A DNA stretch of 64,000 bases from Barnesiella propionica (lineage in GTDB: Bacteria; Bacteroidota; Bacteroidia; Bacteroidales; Barnesiellaceae), in NCBI RefSeq assembly GCF_025567045.1, contig NZ_JAOQJK010000001.1:62001-126000 (forward strand), written 5' to 3'. The notes under the pieces are model-generated. The model searched no databases. It saw only the letters and a program-made list of their open reading frames with translations, and was not told the origin of the DNA. The position numbers and the translations under genes were made by a program. Positions 17,197 through 25,992 of this stretch are shown piece after piece; the first letter of the stretch is position 1, and each line of letters opens with the position of its first letter.

Positions 17197-18078
17197 TTAA
17201 AGTAATCCTTTCTTCTGCAGGAATATTTTAGCGACCTCCCTGTCGGAACGTCCTTCTACATCTACTTGATAATTCAATTCCGACATTTCTTCATCAGTGA
17301 GTATACCTCCCATTTTAGCCAGGATATTCTCCAAGCCCGGATGTTTCTCCAAACAGTCTTCCCGTACTACTGTCGCACAATAATATGTAGGGAAAAAATG
17401 TTTATCATCTTCCAGGACCGTCAATCCGGAATGACTTAACTGACCATCGGAAGTAAAAATATTCATAACATCTATTTTACCCGATTTTATCGCTTCATAT
17501 TTGAGACCAATATCCATATCCAGGGTCTTCTTAAATTTCAAGCCGTATTGTTCACAAAGGTCCTTATATCCTTTCGGTATTTCATAAAAATCATATTCCG
17601 CTCCTAAAGTGAAAACACCGGGGTATTTTGCCAGATCGGAAAATTTTTTCAAATTATATTTTTCTGCATTTTGCTTATTTACGGCTAATCCGTACGAATT
17701 ATTAAAGCCATAAGGAGCAATCCACTTCACACCATATTTCTCATAATATTCCTTCTGTAATTGCGGATATAATTCCTCATGTACGGGACAAGTGTCTTTT
17801 TTTAATACGACGAGCCATCCTGTTCCTGTATATTCGGGATACATATCGAATTCTCCTTTTAGCAAGGCTGGATGAATATTGCTGGTTCCACCTCCTATTC
17901 CTTTAGTAATAACTACATTATAATCCGTATTATTCTCTATCAATAATGATAACATCTCTCCCAGAATAAACTGTTCGGTCATAGGCTTGGTAGCAATATG
18001 AATTGTTCTGCTTCGGTCTTCACACGCCGAAAGAAATATTACTCCGGATAATATAACAGGCCACATTTTCCATTTCAT
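17197..18078 (-). CDS. Opu-type substrate-binding lipoprotein (quaternary ammonium family)
   Basis: 293 residues from ATG 18078, 8 nt after the permease stop. The signal peptide ends in a lipobox (LSAC, then EDRS), so the protein is probably a lipoprotein on the periplasmic face. The body follows the OpuAC/OsmF fold: IATKPMTEQFILGEMLSLLIE, then TKGIGGGTSNIHPALLKGEFDMYPEYTGTGW, and later KYGVKWIAPYGFNNSYGLAV. The family binds glycine betaine, choline, carnitine or similar compounds with aromatic cages; the exact ligand cannot be assigned. Confidence 0.9.
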   Translation of the reverse strand: MKWKMWPVILSGVIFLSACEDRSRTIHIATKPMTEQFILGEMLSLLIENNTDYNVVITKGIGGGTSNIHPALLKGEFDMYPEYTGTGWLVVLKKDTCPVHEELYPQLQKEYYEKYGVKWIAPYGFNNSYGLAVNKQNAEKYNLKKFSDLAKYPGVFTLGAEYDFYEIPKGYKDLCEQYGLKFKKTLDMDIGLKYEAIKSGKIDVMNIFTSDGQLSHSGLTVLEDDKHFFPTYYCATVVREDCLEKHPGLENILAKMGGILTDEEMSELNYQVDVEGRSDREVAKIFLQKKGLL

Positions 18079-18086
18079 GATTCGTC

Positions 18087-18728
18087 TCAAATTAATTTTC
18101 GTTTTTTATTGATATATCGCTCATAACGTCCCACGCCCCAATCTGCCAAAAGAGCAAGTAACGCTATCAGTATGCTACCGGCAACCGTCATCTCACTGTT
18201 GTTCGTAGTAATGCCTCTATATATGGCAACCCCTAATCCGCCGGCTCCTATAAAAGCCGCAATACCGGCCAGGGCAATCGTCATCACCATCATATTCCTG
18301 ATCCCCGATAATATAACGGGAAAAGCCAGGGGTAACTTAATACGCCATAACATCTGGAAAGGAGTACTTCCCATTCCCCGAGCCGCTTCGATAATTTCTT
18401 TATCTATTCCGGTTATTCCCGTATAAGTATTGCGTACCATAGGCAACAAAGCGTATATAGTAAGAGCTATAATGGCAGTAGTATTTCCTATACCGGAAAG
18501 AGGAATAAGAAAACCGAAAAGGGCAATAGAAGGTATGGTATAAATGAGATTGGTAAGTCCTAATATCCAAGAAGCATTCTTCTTATACTCACTTATAAAC
18601 ACTCCCAATCCCAGTCCTAATATCACCGCTCCCGATATTGATATTACGGATATCTGAATATGCTCGATAGTTAGGTCCAAAAAGAACCGCCATCTGTCGG
18701 CATATAATATGAACAGATTTTTAATCAT
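18087..18728 (-). CDS. Opu-type ABC transporter permease
   Basis: 213 residues with five to six membrane helices and the EAA loop that contacts the ATPase (EAARGMGSTPFQMLWRIKLPLAFPVILSG). It matches the OpuCB/YehW permease family. Such permeases form the membrane channel for osmoprotectant import. A single permease gene is present, so it would act as a homodimer. It lies 12 nt after the porin gene. Confidence 0.92.
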   Translation of the reverse strand: MIKNLFILYADRWRFFLDLTIEHIQISVISISGAVILGLGLGVFISEYKKNASWILGLTNLIYTIPSIALFGFLIPLSGIGNTTAIIALTIYALLPMVRNTYTGITGIDKEIIEAARGMGSTPFQMLWRIKLPLAFPVILSGIRNMMVMTIALAGIAAFIGAGGLGVAIYRGITTNNSEMTVAGSILIALLALLADWGVGRYERYINKKRKLI

Positions 18729-18740
18729 TATTATACGGTC

Positions 18741-19874
18741 CTAAAAATAATATCCTACATTCACATTGAAACGCGCATTCCATTTATTACTGCCAGTTCC
18801 TGCCCCGAAAGCCTCCCAGTCAGGGCCCAGCCAAGCCTGATGCTTACCCAGCGCATAGTCGATATACACCCATACGGGCCCAGCGGTCAGAAGGCACCCG
18901 GTAACATTCTGATAACTATCGTTAAATTCTTTTTTCCATTTTTGCAAACATCCGAAATCATTATAGAACTGTATACTGCTTATGGGGCCCCATTTGACAG
19001 GAATCTTATATCCCACCCCTATGGTATAAATATTGGCTTTAGAAGCGACTCCGTAAGGAGCACCGTATGCGGTCATGACAATCGTATCGGACGATTGTCC
19101 CGCCGCATTTTTAGGAGACATGGAATAAGTCGCTATCTGTGTTTTTACGCTCAAACCTTTCCAATACAGCTCATGATGTACGGCAAATGCATAGCGGGTC
19201 CCGTTCTTTTTCGTATCCAGATTATATAATCCGCCGAATTGAGCAGAGGCGCCTATTTTCTGATAGACGGAAGTTCCCCATTTATAAAAGAACTGGGCAT
19301 TCCCCTGATTCACTTCTTTATTACGCCCTGCCACGTCATACCCGTAACGGTCGTTACTCGTTTCGGCGGTAGCACTAAACAATAATTCGTCCGCATTTTT
19401 AAAGATGGCGGCAGCAAAATCCCAGTGTTCCCCTTCATAAACATATTTAACGCCCATGTCCGAATCATCTTCAAGACCTACATAATAGGATATCTGGAAT
19501 AAAAAGTTATGTGCAGTATACGGCTGAATACCGAATGGGACACGGGTCAGTCCCAATTGTAACTGCGACCTTTCATTTACCTGATATCCTATCCAGCCGT
19601 ATTTAAGCATGGCTCCGCCGAAATCCTTACTGTAAAAACGAAAGTCGGCGTCCATGAGAATTTTTTTATAGGAGCCTCTTAAATGAAAAAGCAGCACATC
19701 ATAGCCGAAATCACCTCCCCGATGTTTATGACCGTCATTCCAATTAGAATAGTTGTAACTGAACCGTAATGCACCTCCTAATTGAAATTCCGGCAAACCG
19801 TCCCCCAAACTAAAAGCATAAGACCGGAATGTAAGCAAGGAAAGAAGGAGACAAATTATTCCCTTGTGTATCAT
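18741..19874 (-). CDS. Outer-membrane beta-barrel porin of the osmolyte operon
   Basis: 377 residues with a signal peptide (MIHKGIICLLLSLLTFRSYA) and alternating amphipathic strands to a C-terminal aromatic end (VNVGYYF), the hallmark of barrel proteins. Motifs such as LRFSYNYSNWNDG, GGDFGYDVLLFHLRG and LGLTRVPFGIQPY are like phosphate-selective-porin-type proteins. It is the first gene of the operon that also encodes the permease, binding protein and ATPase, so it probably lets the importer's substrate cross the outer membrane. That role is inference from gene order. Confidence 0.8.
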   Translation of the reverse strand: MIHKGIICLLLSLLTFRSYAFSLGDGLPEFQLGGALRFSYNYSNWNDGHKHRGGDFGYDVLLFHLRGSYKKILMDADFRFYSKDFGGAMLKYGWIGYQVNERSQLQLGLTRVPFGIQPYTAHNFLFQISYYVGLEDDSDMGVKYVYEGEHWDFAAAIFKNADELLFSATAETSNDRYGYDVAGRNKEVNQGNAQFFYKWGTSVYQKIGASAQFGGLYNLDTKKNGTRYAFAVHHELYWKGLSVKTQIATYSMSPKNAAGQSSDTIVMTAYGAPYGVASKANIYTIGVGYKIPVKWGPISSIQFYNDFGCLQKWKKEFNDSYQNVTGCLLTAGPVWVYIDYALGKHQAWLGPDWEAFGAGTGSNKWNARFNVNVGYYF

Positions 19875-20051
19875 AATAACTGCATGTAATTAATTATTCA
19901 TAACTATAGGTATTCAAAATCTTCATATATATATATATTTCCATAACAATTATTAATTCATTTAGTTTAATAAGTGTTTTAAAGTACCATAGCCGAACCT
20001 TTCCTTTTTAAGACTTGTTTTTCATTCATAATCAATCAGAACCGTATAAAA

Positions 20052-20954
20052 ATGAAAAAATTCTTAAATTATACCCAGTGGCAAAATGCCGCCGATACTC
20101 TGCACATGTTATTACAAATAACGGGTAAAATAAAATTGGATCGTTGCTATAAACAGCCCGAATGGTCACATATACGGCAATATCTCACTATTGACGGCAT
20201 AACTACCGGAATCATGCCGGGAGACGAATCGCCCTTTGAGATACTGGTAAATCTACGTAAACATTATATCAGATTACGAAACGCCACAGGAAAAGAAATA
20301 CGCATCCCGCTGGAAAATGAAGTATCTATATCGGAATACTACAAACAAATATCTCAAGCTTTAAAACACATAGGTTCACCTACTCGCATTTTTGTACGTC
20401 CTCAGGAATTTTACGATTCCATCGATTTTGATAAAGACGAAAAACATGCATCTTATGATAAATATGCCGTAAACTTATTCCTGGATAATCTGCATTTTGC
20501 CTATTTAGCATTAAAAGAGTTCATGTCTCCTTTCCGGGGAAAAGTCACTTATCCGGCATATTATTTCGGTACGATGGATCTCTCCGGAATTATTTACAGT
20601 GGCGAGTCTGAACCCTTCGAAACAACCGATAAAATATCTCTACATGCTTTTGACGAAAGAAGTTGTGAATTCGGTTTTTGGCCGGGAGACCCTATCTTCC
20701 ACAAACCCTCTTTTTATGTCATGCCTTATCCCTTCATATCGAGTATCGATCATTATGGTAATATACTGCGTCCCGATCAAGCCGTATTCAAACCGGAAAA
20801 AAAGGAATTTTTCCTCACTTTGGAAGATGTTTTTAGACATGATCTGCCTACCGAAGCCGTTATCGAATTCTTTAAAAGCAGTTTTACCATTCTACAACAA
20901 TTAAAAAAATGGAATAATTTCGACTGGATTACTCATCCATTAAGTTATTCTTAA
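20052..20954 (+). CDS. DUF5996 family protein
   Basis: 300 residues, cytoplasmic (no signal or membrane helix). The pattern WQNAADTLHMLLQITGKIKLDRC, then WSHIRQYLTIDGITTGIMP, PFEILVNLRKH, FDKDEKHASYDKYAVNLFLDNL, FRGKVTYPAYYFGTMDLSGIIYSG and CEFGFWPGD follows the DUF5996 family as I recall it. The function of that family is not known to me; the conserved His/Trp/Asp residues suggest an enzyme, which is a guess. It stands alone, divergent from the osmolyte operon and closed by its own terminator. Confidence 0.85.
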   Translation: MKKFLNYTQWQNAADTLHMLLQITGKIKLDRCYKQPEWSHIRQYLTIDGITTGIMPGDESPFEILVNLRKHYIRLRNATGKEIRIPLENEVSISEYYKQISQALKHIGSPTRIFVRPQEFYDSIDFDKDEKHASYDKYAVNLFLDNLHFAYLALKEFMSPFRGKVTYPAYYFGTMDLSGIIYSGESEPFETTDKISLHAFDERSCEFGFWPGDPIFHKPSFYVMPYPFISSIDHYGNILRPDQAVFKPEKKEFFLTLEDVFRHDLPTEAVIEFFKSSFTILQQLKKWNNFDWITHPLSYS

Positions 20955-20997
20955 TAAAAAACTAAACTACTATACAATATTTATAATTGAACAGAAG

Positions 20998-21027
20998 AAA
21001 TGGTTGAATAAAAATTCAACCATTTTT
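20998..21027 (+). terminator. Rho-independent terminator after the DUF5996 gene
   Basis: AAATGGTTGAA (20998-21008) pairs perfectly with TTCAACCATTT (21015-21025) around a 6-nt loop and is followed by T residues. It separates the DUF5996 gene from the TIR operon downstream. Confidence 0.85.
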
Positions 21028-21124
21028 AATATATAATAAATAGAAAAAAGTTGATAAAATTTCATTGTTATATAAATATTTTTCCATATTTTAGTAAAAC
21101 AAAATATTCTAACTCTATATTACT

Positions 21125-22459
21125 ATGAACACAAAAAAATTATTCCTGAGAAATAGATTCTGGATAATTCTACTCACCGTTTTATTCTGTATTCAAAATA
21201 TTACAGGGCAAATTTACAAACTGGATTATTTTGATCTCATCTGTGACGAACTTCCACTAAATGCCAGAACAATCTCTAAAAAAGCCGATATCGGCTCATA
21301 TATTTATCACTTTCAAGTAGGGGGCATATCGTTTGAACAGACAGCCCGGCCTTCTACTGAACTAATAAATAAAAAAATTTCCTTGGATTATATAGATAAC
21401 AAATTAATTATACATATAGGAAATCAAAAATTTTATCCGGAACTTCCGGCATGGCAACTAGCTCCTATTGCCGAATTCTCCGATTCCGGTACACATTCCG
21501 CATTCACTCTATATGGCAATAATATTGATGCTGGCATGAATATACCTTTTTTATACCACCCTGCATTTATCGATAATCTGGTAGGACTTAGATTATTTCA
21601 GGCAGACATTTTACTCCCCCGGTATAACCCTAAAAAGGTACTTAAAGAAATATTAGCATTCTCTATCGAATCGACTATAGATCAATCAAGAAAGAACGGA
21701 CAAAGCGAAAATGACATATACCTGTCCTTTAAATCTCTTTTGGAATCCTTTGGAACGGAAAACGTCACTATGAATAATTACAAAGAATCTTACATAAATT
21801 TATTATCACAGCTTTTTGAAAATTTTATGCCTGTCGAAAATAATTTGGCCGGAATGTGGAATTTACCGAAAAAAGATAACGAATATATATACGAAAAAAG
21901 TGAAACAAAGTTTCTCCCACGTGATAAATCAAACCTGATACAAATTGAAAAAGAATTATCGGATGAGGCAAGCAATGTCTTGATCGAAATATTTAAAAAA
22001 TATACCCGTAACTATTTAAAACAATCGCCCGAAAATGCAATACAAAACTTGACAGAATTCATAAACCAAATATTCCAGAATTCCGAATTCCAAAATTTTT
22101 ACATCTTAACTGACTGGAACAGACCTGTAACATTCTATATACGTGATAATCAACTGCAAATAGACAGTAATCCCTGGTATTTATTTTCGGCTTTGGACCC
22201 CATCGCTCAAAAAGTAGATTTACTGACAGAAGCATCCGAATTATATAATAAAAAATGGTCATTGCTGAAAGCTTATAACCCGGCAGTAATAACGGTTGTG
22301 GAAAATGTCGCCAAATGGTCTGCATTTTTTAGATATGTAAAACAAAACAATCCTGAGAGTTGGAATAAATTCATGGATAAAATGAATATTCTAAAAGATC
22401 ATATTCCATTCATACCCACCCCTATTGACTATAAACTTAATGAACAATCCACCCATTAA
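21125..22459 (+). CDS. Secreted protein of unknown function, partner of the TIR protein
   Basis: 444 residues. A signal peptide is clear (MNTKKLFLRNRFWIILLTVL to ITGQ, no lipobox Cys), so the mature protein should be periplasmic or surface-exposed. The N-terminal third is rich in beta-type sequence (IYHFQVGGISFEQTARP, NKLIIHIGNQKFYPELPAWQ); the rest is mostly helical and rich in Asn, Lys and Glu. I recognise no family. Its last 20 nt overlap the start of the TIR-TPR gene, which means translational coupling and shared dosage. The pair is clearly more AT-rich than the flanking genes, which suggests acquisition. Confidence 0.8.
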   Translation: MNTKKLFLRNRFWIILLTVLFCIQNITGQIYKLDYFDLICDELPLNARTISKKADIGSYIYHFQVGGISFEQTARPSTELINKKISLDYIDNKLIIHIGNQKFYPELPAWQLAPIAEFSDSGTHSAFTLYGNNIDAGMNIPFLYHPAFIDNLVGLRLFQADILLPRYNPKKVLKEILAFSIESTIDQSRKNGQSENDIYLSFKSLLESFGTENVTMNNYKESYINLLSQLFENFMPVENNLAGMWNLPKKDNEYIYEKSETKFLPRDKSNLIQIEKELSDEASNVLIEIFKKYTRNYLKQSPENAIQNLTEFINQIFQNSEFQNFYILTDWNRPVTFYIRDNQLQIDSNPWYLFSALDPIAQKVDLLTEASELYNKKWSLLKAYNPAVITVVENVAKWSAFFRYVKQNNPESWNKFMDKMNILKDHIPFIPTPIDYKLNEQSTH

Positions 22460-23906
22460 AAAAAAGATCTTTTTTAGTTACGCATGGCGAGACATGGGTC
22501 TCGCTATGCGTATCGACTCCGATCTACGAAGATGCGGCCTCAACAATATCTGGCGAGACCGTATAAACGGTGAAGCGACCGGAGATTTCAGAAAAGAATA
22601 CCAACAAAAAATAGATGAATGCGACTACTTTATCTTACTGGACAGTCCTAATTATAGAAATTATTCCACCTGGTGCAAAGACGAAATAAATTATTTCTTA
22701 CAGATACAAGCGCAACACTCCCATAAAAAACTTATCTTATGCCTCGCACTAGCTGACGGAGAATGGCGTTATCCTGAATTATTCATCAACCAGCGTACTT
22801 ATAAGTACATAGATTTTTCATCATCGGAAAATACCCCCGGAGCCATTTACGACAACGAAAGCAAATATAATTTAGCGATGTTAGAATTATGCTCTGTGTT
22901 CAAAATAAATTATTCTCCATGGACCGAGAATGACTATGAACAAGATTTTCTAGATGAACTTAAACAAAGCACTAATAATAAAATCACAGAAAAAGACAGA
23001 GAATATCTTTTAGAAGAATACAGAATCATTTCGTATAAATGGTTACAAAACATGAATACGGTGGAATCCAGAATCAATAATTTAATCACCGACTGCGAAG
23101 CTCTTAATATTAAAACGATTTTCCCCTACATTTTGCTGGGAGACTATTTATATAAAAAAGCTGAACTCAACAAATGTTTTGAGCTATTCCTGAAAACAAC
23201 AAGTTTATATCCGCAAGATCCACGTCCTTTCCGGTGGCTGGGAACCATCAACTACTCATTTAAAAATTATGACAAGGCTATTTACTTTCATAATGAAGCT
23301 ATAAAATTAGCAGAAATTTCACCGGACAAAGGACATAAAAAATATATAAGAGAATCCAGGCTCAGTATCATTTGTGTGCTTTTAAAAAAAGGGTTAGCAG
23401 AACAGGCTCTTGAAAAAGCTAAAGAATTTGAAGAAATATACCCTGAAACAGAATGGGATAATCCTGTTATTTATTCGTATGTGGCCCATGCTCATCTAAT
23501 TACCGGTCAAACATCCGGGCATGTTTATGAATTATTACTGAATGCCATTTCGAAATTTCCGCAAGAAGAAAGATTCCACAAGTTTTTAGGAATATATTTC
23601 ATTAATAAAAAGATATATTCCAAAGCATTAGAGGCTTTCGAAAAAGCTATAGATAACAGTTCTTCCCTGAGCCGCACGATTGAATATTATTATGATGCGA
23701 TATTTACATGCCATAAACTCGGATTAAAAAATAAAATAAATGACATCATAAAAAGATGCAATGTAATTATACAGCCCGATATACAATTATCCGACAATGA
23801 CATATATACGCTTGGATATATCTATTTCTACGGAGAAAACTTCATAAAAGCCGAAGAATATTACAAAAGGTGTCTGTCGAAAAATAAAAAAGAATATTCA
23901 TTCTAA
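22440..23906 (+). CDS. TIR-domain protein with C-terminal TPR repeats
   Basis: 488 residues from ATG 22440 (MNNPPIKKKIFFSYAW); a TTG at 22425 is less likely. Residues about 8-140 form a TIR domain: KIFFSYAWRD, then the cd.fillSp strand CDYFILLDSPNY and the helix STWCKDEINYF. W78 and E82 make the WxxxE motif whose Glu is catalytic in NAD-cleaving bacterial TIR proteins. Residues about 195-480 are helical repeats of TPR type (for example RWLGTINYSFKNYDKAIYFHNEAIKLA). The layout, sensor-like repeats plus a TIR effector, is that of abortive defence proteins. It is translationally coupled to the secreted protein upstream. Confidence 0.9.
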   Translation: MNNPPIKKKIFFSYAWRDMGLAMRIDSDLRRCGLNNIWRDRINGEATGDFRKEYQQKIDECDYFILLDSPNYRNYSTWCKDEINYFLQIQAQHSHKKLILCLALADGEWRYPELFINQRTYKYIDFSSSENTPGAIYDNESKYNLAMLELCSVFKINYSPWTENDYEQDFLDELKQSTNNKITEKDREYLLEEYRIISYKWLQNMNTVESRINNLITDCEALNIKTIFPYILLGDYLYKKAELNKCFELFLKTTSLYPQDPRPFRWLGTINYSFKNYDKAIYFHNEAIKLAEISPDKGHKKYIRESRLSIICVLLKKGLAEQALEKAKEFEEIYPETEWDNPVIYSYVAHAHLITGQTSGHVYELLLNAISKFPQEERFHKFLGIYFINKKIYSKALEAFEKAIDNSSSLSRTIEYYYDAIFTCHKLGLKNKINDIIKRCNVIIQPDIQLSDNDIYTLGYIYFYGENFIKAEEYYKRCLSKNKKEYSF

Positions 23907-23919
23907 TCGTCTCCTCTAC

Positions 23920-24522
23920 TCAAAAAGAAAAAAGACGGGAGAAAAAAGAACTCACCAGAGAGGTGTCCAACAAAGCTGGATAAATAAGACCGTAAGCAGC
24001 CCCGTAAAAGTGAGCATTATGATTGATATTATCTCCCGACTGTTTAGCCATATACTGACAATATACCAGATATAAAATACCGAAAACAATACCGGGAACA
24101 GGTATGATTGCAAATAAAAGTATTTTGCTCCACGGCTCCAGAAATATAGAAGAGAATAAAACAGCGGAAACCGCTCCCGAAGCTCCTATCGACAAAAATG
24201 AAGGATTGTTTCGCTGACGGTACAAATCATACGCCGAAGCCATAACCATTCCTCCTATATACAGGCCGAGAAAACCGAAAGCTCCAAAACCAAGATAGCC
24301 GAATACCCGTTCGATATATACCCCAAACGACCAAAAGGTGAACATATTCACCAGCAAATGAGTCATATCGGCATGCACAAAACCATGCGTTACCAGCCGA
24401 TACCATTCATTCCTTTTTACGGTAAGATAAGGAATGAAAGCCAGCTTTTCAAATAGGCGACGATCTTTAAAACAACGTAAAGAAATGACAACCGTAAGCG
24501 CAATAATTATATAAGTAAACAT
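23920..24522 (-). CDS. Rhomboid-family intramembrane serine protease
   Basis: 200 residues and about six membrane segments. The oxyanion-hole motif HxxxN is H55-N59 in THLLVNM, the nucleophile is S115 in SIGASGAVSA, and the base is H171 in NAHFYGAAYG. All catalytic parts are present, so the protease should be active. Rhomboids cut single-pass membrane proteins within the bilayer; the substrate here is unknown. The gene is convergent with the TIR operon (13 nt between ends) and probably unrelated to it. Confidence 0.93.
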   Translation of the reverse strand: MFTYIIIALTVVISLRCFKDRRLFEKLAFIPYLTVKRNEWYRLVTHGFVHADMTHLLVNMFTFWSFGVYIERVFGYLGFGAFGFLGLYIGGMVMASAYDLYRQRNNPSFLSIGASGAVSAVLFSSIFLEPWSKILLFAIIPVPGIVFGILYLVYCQYMAKQSGDNINHNAHFYGAAYGLIYPALLDTSLVSSFFSRLFSF

Positions 24523-24594
24523 ATCTGTCTTATTTTAAATAAATTTCATTATTTGAACAAATATACGACTATTATGTAACATTCGGTAAAACAA

Positions 24595-24627
24595 AAGAGT
24601 TCCGAGGCATTATTCCCCGGAACTCTT
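24595..24627 (-). terminator. Terminator after the secreted protein gene at 24651
   Basis: AAGAGTTCCGAGG (24595-24607) pairs with CCCCGGAACTCTT (about 24615-24627) with one mismatch. T-rich tracts follow on both strands. It sits 24 nt after the stop of the gene at 24651. Confidence 0.8.
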
Positions 24628-24650
24628 ATTTTTATTTTTATAATAAGATA

Positions 24651-25961
24651 TTATAAACAAACTTTTGTTACCTGATCTCCGGCTTTAACGATATAAACAG
24701 CACCCGCCGGCAAAGAGAATGTATCTGTTCCTCCGGCAGAAACGTTACTTTGTCCGACCAATATACCATACATGTTATAGACCTGAACATCGCTATCGCG
24801 GTTTACCGAAACCAGAACTTTACCATTTTCAGTTGTTACCAGCATAGAGGATATTTTTGTAGCCTCTGCTCCACCGGTCTCTCCTGTTATCTTGATATTT
24901 GCCAGACGGTAACCGTAATTAGTAGGATTATTAGCTGCCGTAAATGCGAATTTAAGATTCAGCTTATCAGCCTGAGGCAAACTCATTCCACTGATATTAG
25001 AGAATTCGTTCATTGCACCTAAAGTCACTGAAGGAACTGTTATATTCGCATCATTACAAGTCACGGTCATTTTACTAGAATTACCTGTATTTTCTTTTGA
25101 ATTACCGCAAGCCATATCAAAAGAAAGTTCCAAATTACTATATCCTGCCACATTAATGCCGGAGATAGAGAAGAAAGATTCTTTATTAGCGACAAACCAA
25201 ATGTTATTCACGTCATTTACGTTTCTTACCGAAGCATTTTGTCCGCCAAAAACGCATGAAGGATTCGACCAGTCAGTGAACTGATCCGGGTAAGGCCAGC
25301 TATTCTGATTCGGACCATAGGTCTTCGTAACAGCTTTATCCCCGAATGTTTCCAAGAAAACGACACCGCCCGTACCGGGATTTACAGGTTCATCGTCTCC
25401 ACTTTCGTCATAGAAGTACACATCGCCTGTATAAGTCATTTTAACATCTTTACTTTCATCATCCTTCATATCAATGGCAATAGTATAATTTCCTTCCGTA
25501 CCACTGATAGTCATCGTACCGCTCATCATATAGCGGACTTTCGTTCCATCATAATAATAAGAGGGGTAATTAGGAAAATTAACCGGCTCTCCGGCTATTA
25601 CCGTTCCCGGATCATACGAAAAAGCGAAATCAACCGTATAAGTACCTACAAAATCAGGATTGCCCGGTTGTCCCATAAATTCAAAATAATATAATTCTCC
25701 GTCACCAGTCGGTTCTCCCGTCATTTCATCTAAGCCAACATCTCCTTTTACTAAAATAAGTTCAAAATCAGAGGCATCAATACCTTCATCTGCATAATAA
25801 GAACCGTAATAATCTATTTCGGCAATCCATTCACCGGCAGCCGGAGCTTTTACGATTCTTTTGTTCAATTTGGCACGGCCGGCGGACAATGCGGTCAACG
25901 GGATCATTGCACAAAGTGCTATTATTAAAATAACACTCGCTTTTTCAGTAAATTTTTTCAT
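24651..25961 (-). CDS. Secreted protein with type IX-like sorting tail
   Basis: 436 residues with a signal peptide (MKKFTEKASVILIIALCAMI to LSA). Residues about 40-185 are a beta-rich domain I do not recognise, rich in Tyr, Asp and Gly. After a PVNPGTGG linker comes a jelly-roll-like module (VFLETFGDKAVTKTYG, then FFSISGINVAGYSNLELSFDMAC and YRLANIKITGE) also found in the protein at 32943. The last 70 residues end VYNMYGILVGQSN ... GAVYIVKAGDQVTKVCL, the pattern of T9SS type A sorting domains. No T9SS machinery gene is in the window. Confidence 0.85.
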   Translation of the reverse strand: MKKFTEKASVILIIALCAMIPLTALSAGRAKLNKRIVKAPAAGEWIAEIDYYGSYYADEGIDASDFELILVKGDVGLDEMTGEPTGDGELYYFEFMGQPGNPDFVGTYTVDFAFSYDPGTVIAGEPVNFPNYPSYYYDGTKVRYMMSGTMTISGTEGNYTIAIDMKDDESKDVKMTYTGDVYFYDESGDDEPVNPGTGGVVFLETFGDKAVTKTYGPNQNSWPYPDQFTDWSNPSCVFGGQNASVRNVNDVNNIWFVANKESFFSISGINVAGYSNLELSFDMACGNSKENTGNSSKMTVTCNDANITVPSVTLGAMNEFSNISGMSLPQADKLNLKFAFTAANNPTNYGYRLANIKITGETGGAEATKISSMLVTTENGKVLVSVNRDSDVQVYNMYGILVGQSNVSAGGTDTFSLPAGAVYIVKAGDQVTKVCL

Positions 25962-25992
25962 ACGCTTTTGTTTTTAAATTTTACAATATATA

